Positions 16,801 through 25,002 of a stretch of 40,630 nucleotides of DNA are shown one piece after another. Source of the DNA: Clostridia bacterium (GTDB lineage Bacteria > Bacillota > Clostridia > Oscillospirales > Acutalibacteraceae); the NCBI GenBank assembly GCA_017380575.1, contig JAFODS010000024.1, positions 1-40,630 on the forward strand, read 5' to 3'. Every line of letters starts with the position of its first letter. Position 1 is the first letter of the stretch. A program made the position numbers and the translations under genes. The notes below the pieces were generated by a model. It saw nothing but the letters and a program-made list of their open reading frames with translations, had not been told where the DNA came from and did not search any database.

Positions 16801-18113
16801 TTCTTGCCGCAATGAAACAAAGACACGAAAGAAACGTTAAGCCTGACCCGAAGCCTCTCAATTATAAGAGAGCTGAGTTTACTCAGGCTATGTTCGATGA
16901 AAAGTACACGCTTATCGTTCCGCAGTTCAGTCCGATTCATCTTGATATGGCTGAGCCGGTTCTTGCAAAGTACGGCTTCAATATTGAAGTTCTTCAGAAT
17001 GACAACCGTCAGGCAATTGATACAGGTCTTAAATTTGTTAATAACGATGCCTGCTTCCCGTCAATAACCGTTGTCGGTCAGATTATGGACGCTGTGTTAT
17101 CAGGCAAGTATAATACCGATAAGCTTGCAATCATAATGACACAGACAGGCGGTTGCTGCCGTGCAAGTAACTACGTCGGTTTCATCCGCCGAGCTCTCGG
17201 CAGTGTCGGACTTTCTCATATTCCTGTTATCTCGCTCAATGCGAACGGTATGGAAAAGAATGAGGGATTCAAGCTTCCGAAGAAGATGCTCTGGGACGCT
17301 ATAAAGCTTATTATTTTCGGCGACTTGTTTATGCGATGCCTTTACCGTGTACGCCCGTACGAAAAGGTTGAAGGCTCGGCAAACAAGCTCCACGCTGAAC
17401 TCCGTGAACTTTGTATCGCTCACCTTACAGGTGAGGATAAAACATATTCCTACAACGAGCTTTGCCAGAAGATTGTTGATGAATTTGATAAGTTCCCGAT
17501 TCACGAGAATGTAAGAAAGCACCGTGTCGGTGTTGTCGGTGAAATCCTTGTTAAATATATGCCTCTTGCGAATAATCACATTGTTGAGCTTCTTGAAAGA
17601 GAGGGTGCAGAGGCTGTTGTTCCCGACCTTATTGACTTCTTTAACTATTATATTTATAAGAACGATTACAAGCATCAGTACCTCGGTTCAAGATGGACAG
17701 CTTCTGCGATTGCTCACGTTGGTGTACGAATGATCCGAATCCTTAAGCGCCCTGCTCTCAAGGCTCTTGAAAACAGTAAACGCTTTGAACCACCGATGAA
17801 GATTGAAGATGTTGCCGAGCTTGCAAAGCCCTTCCTTTCGCTCGGTAATCAGTACGGTGAAGGTTGGTTCCTTGCGGGTGAAATGGCAGAGCTTATCACT
17901 ACAGGTACACCTAATATTGTTTGTATCCAGCCTTTTGCATGTCTTCCGAATCATGTTGTCGGTAAGGGTGTTATCAAGGCGATGAAAAATATGTATCCGC
18001 AGGCAAATATTGCTGCGGTTGACTACGACCCGGGTGCATCAGAGGTTAATCAGGTTAACAGAATCAAGCTTCTTCTTTCTGCAGCAGACGAGATGGCAAA
18101 GAATGCAAAATGA
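13890..18113 (+). CDS. Giant 2-hydroxyacyl-CoA dehydratase activase-related protein (two ASKHA modules plus double-cubane-like region)
   Basis: A cytosolic protein of 1407 residues of the BadF/HgdC activase family. Module 1 (about 1-265) starts with the phosphate-binding AGIDVGSTTVKLA and has the cysteines NGVCAGGTGSF and AARCGVFA. Module 2 (about 315-575) repeats this with LGIDAGSTTTKIV, NEACSSGCGSF and GTRCTVF. In HgdC these cysteines hold a [4Fe-4S] cluster at the dimer interface. A Cys cluster follows (RCKGCSNNC, GNRCEKG), then a long dehydratase-like region (about 650-1400; GFGCGLDAV, TGGCCRASN, FACLPNHVVGKG). Proteins of this type are thought to couple ATP hydrolysis to low-potential electron transfer, but the substrate is unknown. 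GGGAGG precedes the ATG. Confidence 0.88.
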   Translation: MKEYRAGIDVGSTTVKLAIIDENNEVVFGVYRRHMAQCREVLAELLKEAVEETGIKKLKINITGSGSINLSKSLDIPFVQEVVAVATALRFYAPQTDVAIELGGEDAKIIYFRGGLDERMNGVCAGGTGSFIDQMAALLQTDAAGLNEAAKDYKQIYPIAARCGVFAKTDIQPLINEGATKADLAASIFQAVVNQTISGLACGKPIKGCVAFLGGPLHFMPELKNAFIRTLKLTDETIADPKNSHLFAAAGAAMTDGGSEVELEELISRFDQGIEVSFEMPRLPALFENKEEYNEFVKRHSEAVVPKADISTYSGDCFLGIDAGSTTTKIVLISDEGKLLYSFYSSNEGNPLETAKRAIAEIHEKLPETARIARTCSTGYGEGLLKTAFNLDEGEVETIAHCTAASFFDKDVDCVLDIGGQDMKCIKLRDGAVDTIMLNEACSSGCGSFIENFANSLNYTAAEFSKEALFAENPVDLGTRCTVFMNSNVKQAQKEGAGVPDISSGLAYSVIKNALYKVIKLADSKDLGSHIVVQGGTFHNQAVLRAFEKISGVNAICPDISGVMGAFGAALLAKNRYNGQPCSMMSLEEILNLTYTSTTTRCKGCSNNCMLTINNFPDGRRHITGNRCEKGAGEKNRSKAPNMVEYKLKRIFDYPNPENAPRGVIGIPRVLNVYENFPFWATFFHKLGFSVEVSPLSDRKIYELGMESIPSESECYPAKLSHGHVQWLINKGIKTIFHPCIYYERQETPDAQNHYNCPIVVSYAENLKNNVEAVSEGDVKYLRPFMAFTSEEILADRLVKLCQKEWSIGEDEAREAVHAAWIEQIKAKEAIREEGARVLAEMEKNNGYGIVLAGRPYHIDPEINHGIPEMIASYGLSVLTEDSLPINFNPERPMRVNDQWVYHSRLYTAAEFVCKRDDLELIQLNSFGCGLDAVTTDQVFEILDNSNKLYTVLKIDEVNNLGAARIRLRSLLAAMKQRHERNVKPDPKPLNYKRAEFTQAMFDEKYTLIVPQFSPIHLDMAEPVLAKYGFNIEVLQNDNRQAIDTGLKFVNNDACFPSITVVGQIMDAVLSGKYNTDKLAIIMTQTGGCCRASNYVGFIRRALGSVGLSHIPVISLNANGMEKNEGFKLPKKMLWDAIKLIIFGDLFMRCLYRVRPYEKVEGSANKLHAELRELCIAHLTGEDKTYSYNELCQKIVDEFDKFPIHENVRKHRVGVVGEILVKYMPLANNHIVELLEREGAEAVVPDLIDFFNYYIYKNDYKHQYLGSRWTASAIAHVGVRMIRILKRPALKALENSKRFEPPMKIEDVAELAKPFLSLGNQYGEGWFLAGEMAELITTGTPNIVCIQPFACLPNHVVGKGVIKAMKNMYPQANIAAVDYDPGASEVNQVNRIKLLLSAADEMAKNAK

Positions 18114-18137
18114 TTGAAGGGGATTTAGGAGTATAAA

Positions 18138-18590
18138 ATGAAGGTTTTTGAACAGATTATCTCAAACCACGCTTTTGTTTCGTTTGCATCGGCTTGGTTT
18201 GCAGCACAGTTTGCGAAAGGAATTCAGGGTATATTTAAAGAAAAATCAATCAAAGGTTTCCGTCGGGTTATTGCGAACGGCGGTATGCCGAGTTCACATT
18301 CATCAAGTGTATGTGCTCTTTGCACAGCAAGTGTTTTAGCATACGGCTTTGATTCTTTTCAGTTCGCAGTGTCTGCACTTATTGCACTTGTTGTAATGAA
18401 CGACGCTTTCGGTGTGCGATACGAAACGGGAAAGCATTCAAAGGTTCTTAAAAAATTGCTCAAAGAGGGCGACGTTGATATGGACGTTGAGCTCAAGGTT
18501 GCTGTCGGACACACACCGCGTCAGGTTTTGGTCGGTGCTGTTCTTGGTATTGCAGTTTCTCTTGCCCTTAAGTATTTGTTTTACAATTAA
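18138..18590 (+). CDS. Divergent PAP2 (DUF212, YuiD-like) membrane protein
   Basis: A 150-residue membrane protein with about four hydrophobic segments. The motifs GGMPSSHSSSVCAL and GHTPRQVLVGAVLG are those of the DUF212 branch of the PAP2 acid-phosphatase superfamily, and YETGKHSKVL is a typical middle segment. The substrate is unknown. It begins 24 bases after the activase-like gene with TTAGGAG upstream, so the two are probably co-transcribed. A hairpin terminator follows. Confidence 0.88.
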   Translation: MKVFEQIISNHAFVSFASAWFAAQFAKGIQGIFKEKSIKGFRRVIANGGMPSSHSSSVCALCTASVLAYGFDSFQFAVSALIALVVMNDAFGVRYETGKHSKVLKKLLKEGDVDMDVELKVAVGHTPRQVLVGAVLGIAVSLALKYLFYN

Positions 18591-18605
18591 TTTCTGAATA
18601 GTTTT

Positions 18606-18637
18606 AACAAGGCAGCCGTGAGGTTGCCTTGTTGACT
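18606..18637 (+). terminator. Terminator after the DUF212 gene
   Basis: A 12-bp stem with one G-U pair (AACAAGGCAGCC / GGTTGCCTTGTT) is followed by GACTTTTATA. Its 3' arm overlaps the -35 box of the glpK promoter. Confidence 0.8.
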
Positions 18638-18660
18638 TTTATATGCATAAAGTATATAAT
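18632..18660 (+). promoter_or_regulatory. Promoter of glpK, with leader hairpin
   Basis: TTGACT (18632-18637) and TATAAT (18655-18660) have a 17-base spacer. The leader contains a stem TCGGGG (18674-18679) / CCCCGA (18695-18700) directly before the GAGGAGG ribosome site, which could modulate glpK translation. Confidence 0.75.
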
Positions 18661-18719
18661 TTACTTAATTACATCGGGGGATTAATAAGTGTTTCCCCGA
18701 AAAATGAGGAGGCAGACCT

Positions 18720-20222
18720 ATGTATATTATGGCTCTTGACCAGGGTACAACAAGCTCTCGTGCAATCGTTTTTGATAAGCAGGGAAAAATAGTATCCAAA
18801 GCACATAATGAGTTTGACCAGATTTATCCGAAGACAGGCTGGGTTGAACACAATCCTATGGAAATTCTTTACAGCCAGCTCAAAGCAATCGCTGCTGTTA
18901 TCAATTCAGGTGAATTTGACGTTTCAAAAATTGCAGGTATCGGCATCACAAACCAGCGTGAAACAACAATCATCTGGGATAAAGACACAGGTAAACCGGT
19001 TTACAATGCAATCGTATGGCAGTGCCGCCGTACTGCTGAGCTCTGCGAACAGTTGAAGGCTGAAGGCCTTGGCGATTACATCCGCGAGCACACAGGTCTT
19101 CTTATCGATGCTTATTTCTCAGGCACAAAAATCAAGTGGATTCTTGACAATGTTCCCGGTGCAAGAAAAGCGGCAGAAAGCGGTAAGCTCCTTTTCGGTA
19201 CTGTTGAAACGTGGCTCATCTGGAATCTTACGGGCGGTAAGGTTCACGTGACAGACTATTCTAATGCATCAAGAACAATGCTCTTTGATGTCGATAAGCT
19301 TCAGTGGGACGAATATCTTTGCGAAAAGTTGGGCGTTCCGATGTGTATGCTTCCGACACCTGTTGAGTCAAGCAAGGTTTACGGTGAGGTTGCTCCGAAC
19401 ATTCTCGGTCTTGAAGAGCTTGCAGGTATTCCGATCTGCGGTGCGATAGGTGACCAGCCTGCTGCACTTTTCGGTCAGGCTTGCTTCAAACCCGGTCAGG
19501 CAAAGAATACATACGGCACAGGCTGTTTCCTTCTTATGAACACAGGCGATAAGAGAGTTGATTCAAAGCACAATCTTCTTACGGGTGTTGCATGGAGCCT
19601 TAACGGAAAAACAACTTATTCAATCGAAGGCAGTGCATTCAATGCAGGCTCCGTAATCAAGTGGCTTCGTGATGAAATTCATCTTATTGATAACGCAAGC
19701 CGATGCGACGAGCTTGCAGAAAGCGTTCCTGATGCGAACGGAATGTATATTGTTCCTGCATTTACAGGTCTTGGTGCTCCGTACTGGGATATGTATGCAA
19801 GAGGAACAATAGTAGGTCTTACACGCGGTGTCAACCGTGCTCACTTTGCAAGAGCTGTTCTTGAAAGTATTGCTTTCCAGTCAACGGATTTGCTTGAAGC
19901 TATGACAAAGGATTCAGGCATCCAGCTCTCTGAACTTCGTGTTGACGGTGGTGCAAGTGTAAGTAATATTATGATGCAGATTCAGGCTAACCTCATCCGT
20001 ACAATGGTTAACCGTCCGAAGACTGTTGAAACAACAGCTCTCGGTGCGGCATATCTTGCAGGTCTTGCAGTCGGAATGTGGTCAGACATCAACGAAATCG
20101 AACACAATCGTGAGGTTGAAAAAGTATTCATCCCGAAAATGGAACAGGAAGACAGAGATAAGCTTTATAAAGGCTGGCTTCGTGCTGTTGAACGTTCAAA
20201 GGGTTGGGAAACAGAAGACTAA
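18720..20222 (+). CDS. glpK: Glycerol kinase
   Basis: A cytosolic FGGY-family kinase of 500 residues that makes glycerol 3-phosphate. Motifs are MALDQGTTSSRAIVFD at the N-terminus, GWVEHNPMEI, GITNQRETTIIWD, IVWQCRRT, YFSGTKIKWI, CGAIGDQPAALFGQ, and GGASVSNIMMQIQA near the C-terminal adenine site. The length is normal. GAGGAGG lies 8 bases before the ATG. Malic enzyme follows after 33 bases with no clear terminator, so the two may share a transcript. Confidence 0.97.
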   Translation: MYIMALDQGTTSSRAIVFDKQGKIVSKAHNEFDQIYPKTGWVEHNPMEILYSQLKAIAAVINSGEFDVSKIAGIGITNQRETTIIWDKDTGKPVYNAIVWQCRRTAELCEQLKAEGLGDYIREHTGLLIDAYFSGTKIKWILDNVPGARKAAESGKLLFGTVETWLIWNLTGGKVHVTDYSNASRTMLFDVDKLQWDEYLCEKLGVPMCMLPTPVESSKVYGEVAPNILGLEELAGIPICGAIGDQPAALFGQACFKPGQAKNTYGTGCFLLMNTGDKRVDSKHNLLTGVAWSLNGKTTYSIEGSAFNAGSVIKWLRDEIHLIDNASRCDELAESVPDANGMYIVPAFTGLGAPYWDMYARGTIVGLTRGVNRAHFARAVLESIAFQSTDLLEAMTKDSGIQLSELRVDGGASVSNIMMQIQANLIRTMVNRPKTVETTALGAAYLAGLAVGMWSDINEIEHNREVEKVFIPKMEQEDRDKLYKGWLRAVERSKGWETED

Positions 20223-20255
20223 TTTCTCATAGGCATTATTGGAGGATAATTTATA

Positions 20256-21425
20256 ATGGACTACGCAAAAGAATCTCTCAAGCTCCACTACGAGTGGAAC
20301 GGAAAGATTGAAGTAATCGCAAGAGCAAAGGTTGATAACAAAGAAGCACTTTCTCTTGCATACACACCCGGTGTTGCTCAGCCGTGTCTTGAAATTCAGA
20401 AAGACGTAAATAAGAGCTATGAACTCACACGCCGTTCAAACCTTGTTGCCGTTATTACGGACGGTTCAGCTGTTCTCGGACTCGGTGATATCGGTCCCGA
20501 AGCAGGTATGCCTGTTATGGAAGGCAAGTGTGTTCTTTTCAAAGAGTTTGGTGGTGTTGATGCTTTCCCTCTCTGTATCCGTACTCAGGATGTTGATGAG
20601 TTCGTAAACACTGTTCTGCTTCTTTGCGGAAGCTTTGGCGGTATTAATCTTGAAGATATCGCGGCACCTCGTTGCTTTGAAATTGAAAGAAAGCTTAAGG
20701 AAAAGGCAGATATTCCTATTTTCCACGACGATCAGCACGGTACGGCTGTCATCTGCTGTGCGGCACTTATCAATTCTCTTAAGATTGTAGGAAAGAAGAT
20801 TGAAGACTGTACCGCAGTGTTCAACGGTGCAGGTGCGGCAGGCGTTGCAATCGCAAAGCTTTTTAAGGTTATGGGCATTGGCGACATAATTATGTGTGAC
20901 CGCAAGGGTGTTATCTGTGACGGTGACGACCTTGCACCCGCAAAGCAGGATATTGCAGATTTTACAAATAAAAACCACGTACGCGGAACACTTGCAGATG
21001 CAATGAAGGGTGCAGATATCTTTATCGGTGTTTCTGCTCCTGGCGTTGTTACACAGGATATGATCTGTTCAATGGCGAAGGATCCGATTGTTCTTGCAAT
21101 GGCAAACCCTGTGCCTGAAATTATGCCCGACCTTGCGAAGGAAGCTGGTGCGGCAGTTGTCGGAACGGGAAGAAGCGATTTCCCGAATCAGGTTAATAAC
21201 GTTCTTGCATTCCCGGGAATCTTCCGCGGTACTCTTGACGTAAGAGCAAGCGATATTAACGAAGAAATGAAGATTGCAGCGGCAAAGGCTCTTGCGGATC
21301 TTGTTTCCGATGAAGACCTCAGTCCTGATTATGTTATCCCGAAAGCGTTTGACCCGAGAGTCGGCGGTGCGGTTGCGGCAGCAGTTGCACAGGCAGCAAA
21401 AGACTCGGGCGTAGCACGAATCTGA
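20256..21425 (+). CDS. NAD(P)-dependent malic enzyme, short form
   Basis: A cytosolic enzyme of 389 residues that oxidatively decarboxylates malate to pyruvate. Motifs are LAYTPGVAQPC near the N-terminus, VITDGSAVLGLGDIGPEAGMPVMEGK, IFHDDQHGTAVICCAAL, the dinucleotide-binding FNGAGAAGVAIAKL, and MANPVPEIMPD. It is the short bacterial type without a phosphotransacetylase fusion. Cofactor preference cannot be told. TTGGAGG precedes the ATG. Confidence 0.95.
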   Translation: MDYAKESLKLHYEWNGKIEVIARAKVDNKEALSLAYTPGVAQPCLEIQKDVNKSYELTRRSNLVAVITDGSAVLGLGDIGPEAGMPVMEGKCVLFKEFGGVDAFPLCIRTQDVDEFVNTVLLLCGSFGGINLEDIAAPRCFEIERKLKEKADIPIFHDDQHGTAVICCAALINSLKIVGKKIEDCTAVFNGAGAAGVAIAKLFKVMGIGDIIMCDRKGVICDGDDLAPAKQDIADFTNKNHVRGTLADAMKGADIFIGVSAPGVVTQDMICSMAKDPIVLAMANPVPEIMPDLAKEAGAAVVGTGRSDFPNQVNNVLAFPGIFRGTLDVRASDINEEMKIAAAKALADLVSDEDLSPDYVIPKAFDPRVGGAVAAAVAQAAKDSGVARI

Positions 21426-21437
21426 ATATAAAAAATT

Positions 21438-21466
21438 AAGCTTGGCAGAATTTCTGCCAAGCTTTT
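21438..21466. terminator. Bidirectional terminator between malic enzyme and rqcH
   Basis: A 13-bp perfect inverted repeat (AAGCTTGGCAGAA / TTCTGCCAAGCTT) is followed by TTT on the plus strand, and by TAATTTTT on the minus strand. It lies between two convergent genes. Confidence 0.9.
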
Positions 21467-21489
21467 TAAGTTGTTGATTATCTCAGAGT

Positions 21490-23238
21490 TTATTTGATTT
21501 CCATTTTATCGATTTTTTCTTTGTTGGGTGTGACGTTTACCGAATAATAAACGTGATAAATAACCTTGCCCGGAGGTGCTCCCTGAGGCTTTTTAAGATG
21601 CTTTACGTAAGTGTAATCAACGGGAACGAGCTTTGCATCTCTTGCTTTGCTGTGATATGCCGCAATTTCTGCCGCTTCAACAATCGCATCGTCGCTGATT
21701 TCTTTGTTATCGCTGATGATTACAACGTGTGAACCTGGGAACTTCTGTGTGTGAAGCCACATATCGGATTTTGATGCAGTTTTCAACGAAAGCTTATCGT
21801 TCTGCATATTGTTCCTGCCGACAAGCACTCTGAAGCCGTCCGTTGTCATATACTCCATAGGAGGAAGAAGCTTCGGCTGCTTCTGATTGTTCTTCTTCTT
21901 GAATTTCATAAATCCGCTGACAACAAGCTCATTTCGGATTTCTTCAATCTCTGCTTGAGTGGAAGCTCTGTCAAGGGAATCTGCGACTGTTTCAAGATAT
22001 TGAAGGTCGTTCTGTCCCTGCTCAATAAGCTCTGTCAGCATAGCTTCAGCTGTTTTTGCCTTGCGGTAATCCTTGAAATATTTCTGTGCATTTGCGGCAG
22101 GTGTTTTGGAAGGGTCAGCTTTGATTCTGATTATCTTATTTTCGTCGTAATAATTTTCAAGGTCGTAAAAAGCCGCACCTTTTTCGAGCCTGTAAAGGTT
22201 GGCGTTGATAAGCTCTGCACTTATGCGAAGCTGTTCTCTGTCTGCACATTGACGAAGCTCAGCCTGCTGAAGGCTGATTTTTTTTGAAATTCGTGCAATT
22301 GCAGAACCGAGGAATTTAACAAGGTCCTGTGCCTTTTGCCTTGTTCTGTCAAGTCTGTCACATTCAAAATAAAACTCATCAAGAAGTTCAGAAAAACTTG
22401 ATTTTTCTTCTGAAGAGTATTTTGTGCCGTATTGATTTATCGGCATAAACGAAAAGTCAACGGGTTTTCCGGTTTCGTCCTTGAGCATAAAAGCAACAGC
22501 GTTTCCTGTTTCAACAATCTGTCTGAGATTATCGATTCTATCCTTCAGCTCTTCAAATCCTGTATCGCTTACCTCATCAACAAAATGCTCGGAAAACTCA
22601 CCTGCAAGCTCACGGCTTGTAAGTGGCGATACACCCTGAAGCGATGAAAGAATTGCAGAAGAAAGTGTTTTTGTTTCAAATGTTTTAATCTGCGAAATTA
22701 TGTTATCTGTTGAATGTTCAAGTATGTTGAGCTTGTTCTGCGGTGGGGGAGAAGTGTATCTGAATCCCGGAAGTATCTGCCTTACAGTCGATTGGCTGAG
22801 GTCAACTCTTTTGAGTGCATCTATAATTTTGCCTTCTTCGTCGAAAAGAATGATATTGCTGTGCTTTGCCATAATTTCAATGGACAAGGTAAGCTTTACT
22901 CTGTCGCCGATTTCGTTTGTTGCATCAAAATCAATGTAAAGCACGCGGTCAAGCTCAGACTGTCTGATGTCAATAAGTGATGCATTGACGAGCCTTTTTC
23001 TCATCAGCATACAGAACATAGGCGGTGTAGCGGGATTTTCGGGTGCATGCTGTGTGAAGTGGATTCTCGGACTGTTGGCACGTACGCTGAGAAGAAGCTT
23101 CTTTGCACCGCTTTTTGTGCGCAGGTGAATAACCAGCTCCTCTCGTGAAGGCTGGTGAATTTTTTCAACTCTGCCGAATTGTGCACAGTCGAGTATTTCT
23201 TTTTTTGCAAGATTCAGAAGTATTCCGTCAAGTGCCAT
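21490..23238 (-). CDS. rqcH: RqcH / NFACT ribosome quality-control protein
   Basis: A cytosolic protein of 582 residues, homologous to bacterial RqcH and eukaryotic Rqc2/NEMF. These bind stalled 50S subunits and help add alanine tails that mark unfinished peptides for decay. The N-terminal NFACT-N domain starts MALDGILLNLAKKEI and keeps the Asp-Arg pair (ELDRVLYIDF) needed for tailing in Bacillus. A long coiled coil runs over about residues 280-430. The C-terminal NFACT-R (DUF814) domain has GFRVLVGRNNMQND, DMWLHTQKFPGSHVVI and KHLKKPQGAPPGKVIYH. It was formerly annotated as a fibronectin-binding protein. Confidence 0.94.
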   Translation of the reverse strand: MALDGILLNLAKKEILDCAQFGRVEKIHQPSREELVIHLRTKSGAKKLLLSVRANSPRIHFTQHAPENPATPPMFCMLMRKRLVNASLIDIRQSELDRVLYIDFDATNEIGDRVKLTLSIEIMAKHSNIILFDEEGKIIDALKRVDLSQSTVRQILPGFRYTSPPPQNKLNILEHSTDNIISQIKTFETKTLSSAILSSLQGVSPLTSRELAGEFSEHFVDEVSDTGFEELKDRIDNLRQIVETGNAVAFMLKDETGKPVDFSFMPINQYGTKYSSEEKSSFSELLDEFYFECDRLDRTRQKAQDLVKFLGSAIARISKKISLQQAELRQCADREQLRISAELINANLYRLEKGAAFYDLENYYDENKIIRIKADPSKTPAANAQKYFKDYRKAKTAEAMLTELIEQGQNDLQYLETVADSLDRASTQAEIEEIRNELVVSGFMKFKKKNNQKQPKLLPPMEYMTTDGFRVLVGRNNMQNDKLSLKTASKSDMWLHTQKFPGSHVVIISDNKEISDDAIVEAAEIAAYHSKARDAKLVPVDYTYVKHLKKPQGAPPGKVIYHVYYSVNVTPNKEKIDKMEIK

Positions 23239-23249
23239 AGTTTATATCC

Positions 23250-23984
23250 TTATGCGAATTTAACAGGGTTTTCCTGTCTGATATCGATTATCGGTGTGTC
23301 TTTGAATTTATCCTGAAGCTTATCCTTCAGAACGGGAACAACGGGAAATTCAGTTTCGTAATGCCCTGCGGCAAAAAGAGATATTCCTGCACTGAGAGCA
23401 TCAAGAAAATCGTTGTGCTTTGCATCACCTGTGATGAAAGCGTCAATTTTTCCTGCTTCAAACATAAGCGAAGCACCACCGCCTGTGCAGATTGCAACCT
23501 TACGGATTTTATTGCCTGCATCGGCAAAACGCACCTTTGTATCAAGCTTTTCAGCAAGCAAACAAGCAAGTTTTTCTGCGTTTGTTTCGTCAATGTCAGC
23601 ATAGCGAAGAATCGGGTTTTCGCCTTTGTATGCATCGAAGCCGAGGATTTCTGCAAGCGTATCGTTGGTACCTCCGTCAGCGATGTCAAGGGGAGTGTGG
23701 CAACAGATTGCATTGATTGAATTTGCCACAAGTTCAAAAGGTACACAGCCCTTTGTAAATTTTTTCATCGCGCTGAAAATAACGGGATGATGGCTGATGA
23801 TGAGGTTTGCATCGAGCTCTTTTGCTTTCTCGACAGTCCATTCGTCAATATCAAGAACAACAACAGCTTTTTTAACCTCAGCGTTCATGTCGCCGACGAG
23901 CATACCGCTGTTGTCCCATTCTTCCTGAGTTTCGATGGGTGCAAAAGTGTTTATAAATTCAAAAAAATCTCTTACGGTTGCCAT
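23250..23984 (-). CDS. Nif3-like dinuclear metal-centre protein (GTP cyclohydrolase I type 2 family)
   Basis: A 244-residue Nif3/YqfO-type protein that usually forms a hexameric ring with two metals per subunit. Visible are WDNSGMLVGD, the metal-binding SHHPVIFS, CCHTPLDIADGGTND, ICTGGGASL, TGDAKHND and GHYETEFP. The biological role of the family is unsettled. It overlaps the end of trmK by one base (TAATG); this trmK-nif3 pair is conserved in many Firmicutes. Confidence 0.94.
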   Translation of the reverse strand: MATVRDFFEFINTFAPIETQEEWDNSGMLVGDMNAEVKKAVVVLDIDEWTVEKAKELDANLIISHHPVIFSAMKKFTKGCVPFELVANSINAICCHTPLDIADGGTNDTLAEILGFDAYKGENPILRYADIDETNAEKLACLLAEKLDTKVRFADAGNKIRKVAICTGGGASLMFEAGKIDAFITGDAKHNDFLDALSAGISLFAAGHYETEFPVVPVLKDKLQDKFKDTPIIDIRQENPVKFA

Positions 23985-24652
23985 TATTTCACCTCGTTGA
24001 GTATTTTTTCTAATGTTTTGATTTCTTCGTTTTCGGGGTCGGATTTTCTGAGTGCCTCAAGTCTGACTTCTGTTCGGTGGAGCTTCTTTTCGCAGAAGGA
24101 AACAGATGCTTCGTCATTCCTTTCGGAAAATCCGCCAAGAAGGATTTCTGCTTCACTGTGTTCTGTTTTTCTGCCTGTATAGACAGCAGCCATACAGATG
24201 TATGTTTTTCCGTCCTCAAAGCAAGCGTCCTCTTTTATAATGTCAAATCCGTTATCCCAAAGCCATTTGCGAAGTGTTTCATCGTGGGACTGTGGCTGAA
24301 GAATAAGCTGTATATTTTCGTTCTTTACCCAAGGGGCAACTTCAAGAATTTCAGAGATAAGTATACCGCCCATACCTGCGATAACAATGTCATCAACCTC
24401 AGAAGAGTTGACACATTTAAGTCCATCGGAAAGACGCAATTGTACCTTTTCGGCAATACCATAGTTTTTTACGGTAGCTTCAGCGTTTTCCAATGGACCT
24501 TTTCTCAAGTCTGCGGCGATGGCACAGGGGACTGTACCGTCAAGTATGAGTGCGGCAGGAAGGTAAGCGTGGTCCGTTCCGATATCGGCAAGCCTGGAGC
24601 CTTTTCTTACCATCTGAGCCGCCATATTCAGTCTTGATTTGAGTTTAAGCAT
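23984..24652 (-). CDS. trmK: tRNA (adenine(22)-N1)-methyltransferase TrmK
   Basis: A 222-residue methyltransferase of the TrmK/YqfN family that modifies A22 of tRNAs using S-adenosylmethionine. The SAM-binding region is GSRLADIGTDHAYLPAALI. The family motif VDDIVIAGMGGILISEIL follows, then LILQPQSHDETLRKWLWDNGFDI. The C-terminal 50 residues form a helical tail. Its start codon overlaps the DUF1858 stop by one base (TAATG), so the genes form a coupled minus-strand operon. Confidence 0.95.
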   Translation of the reverse strand: MLKLKSRLNMAAQMVRKGSRLADIGTDHAYLPAALILDGTVPCAIAADLRKGPLENAEATVKNYGIAEKVQLRLSDGLKCVNSSEVDDIVIAGMGGILISEILEVAPWVKNENIQLILQPQSHDETLRKWLWDNGFDIIKEDACFEDGKTYICMAAVYTGRKTEHSEAEILLGGFSERNDEASVSFCEKKLHRTEVRLEALRKSDPENEEIKTLEKILNEVK

Positions 24653-24855
24653 TATTTGCTTGCAAGATAAGCGTTGATATCAGCAACAAGCTCTTCAACG
24701 TCTACGCCGTGTACCTGACAAGCCATTTCAATGCTTTCGCCTCTTGCAGAGGGGCAACCGAGACAGTGCATACCCATTTCAAGGAAAAACTTTGCAGTGC
24801 CTACGTCAGCGTCAAGAACGTCGCCGATAATCATATCTTTTGTTACTTCTGTCAT
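24652..24855 (-). CDS. DUF1858 small protein
   Basis: A 67-residue cytosolic protein with the DUF1858 pattern: VTKDMIIGDVLDADVGTAKFFLEMGMHCLGC, with the CxGC cysteine pair, then VHGVDVEELVADINAYL. The function is unknown; members often occur beside redox or hybrid-cluster proteins. It is the first gene of the trmK-nif3 operon, with a CGGAGG ribosome site. Confidence 0.92.
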   Translation of the reverse strand: MTEVTKDMIIGDVLDADVGTAKFFLEMGMHCLGCPSARGESIEMACQVHGVDVEELVADINAYLASK

Positions 24856-24887
24856 GTTAATTACCTCCGAAAAAAATATACAAATAT

Positions 24888-24916
24888 ATTATACACGTAA
24901 TTTTTTATATTTTCAA
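24888..24916 (-). promoter_or_regulatory. Promoter of DUF1858-trmK-nif3
   Basis: On the minus strand TTGAAA (24916-24911) and TATAAT (24893-24888) have a 17-base spacer. Confidence 0.75.
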
Positions 24917-24939
24917 GTTAAAAAAATATCCTCTTTTAC

Positions 24940-24968
24940 TTTTCAAATCGAAATAAAGATGATATACT
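24940..24968 (+). promoter_or_regulatory. Weak predicted promoter of ispE
   Basis: TTTTCA (24940-24945) and TATACT (24963-24968) have a 17-base spacer, 34 bases before the preferred start. The -35 box is poor. Confidence 0.45.
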
Positions 24969-25002
24969 TATAAAGTAAATTATGTTGATACGAGGTATGC
25001 AA

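Noticed and set aside
21955-22287. 110-residue plus-strand frame opposite rqcH
   Set aside because: Antisense shadow of a well-supported gene, no ribosome site, cysteine-rich nonsense composition.
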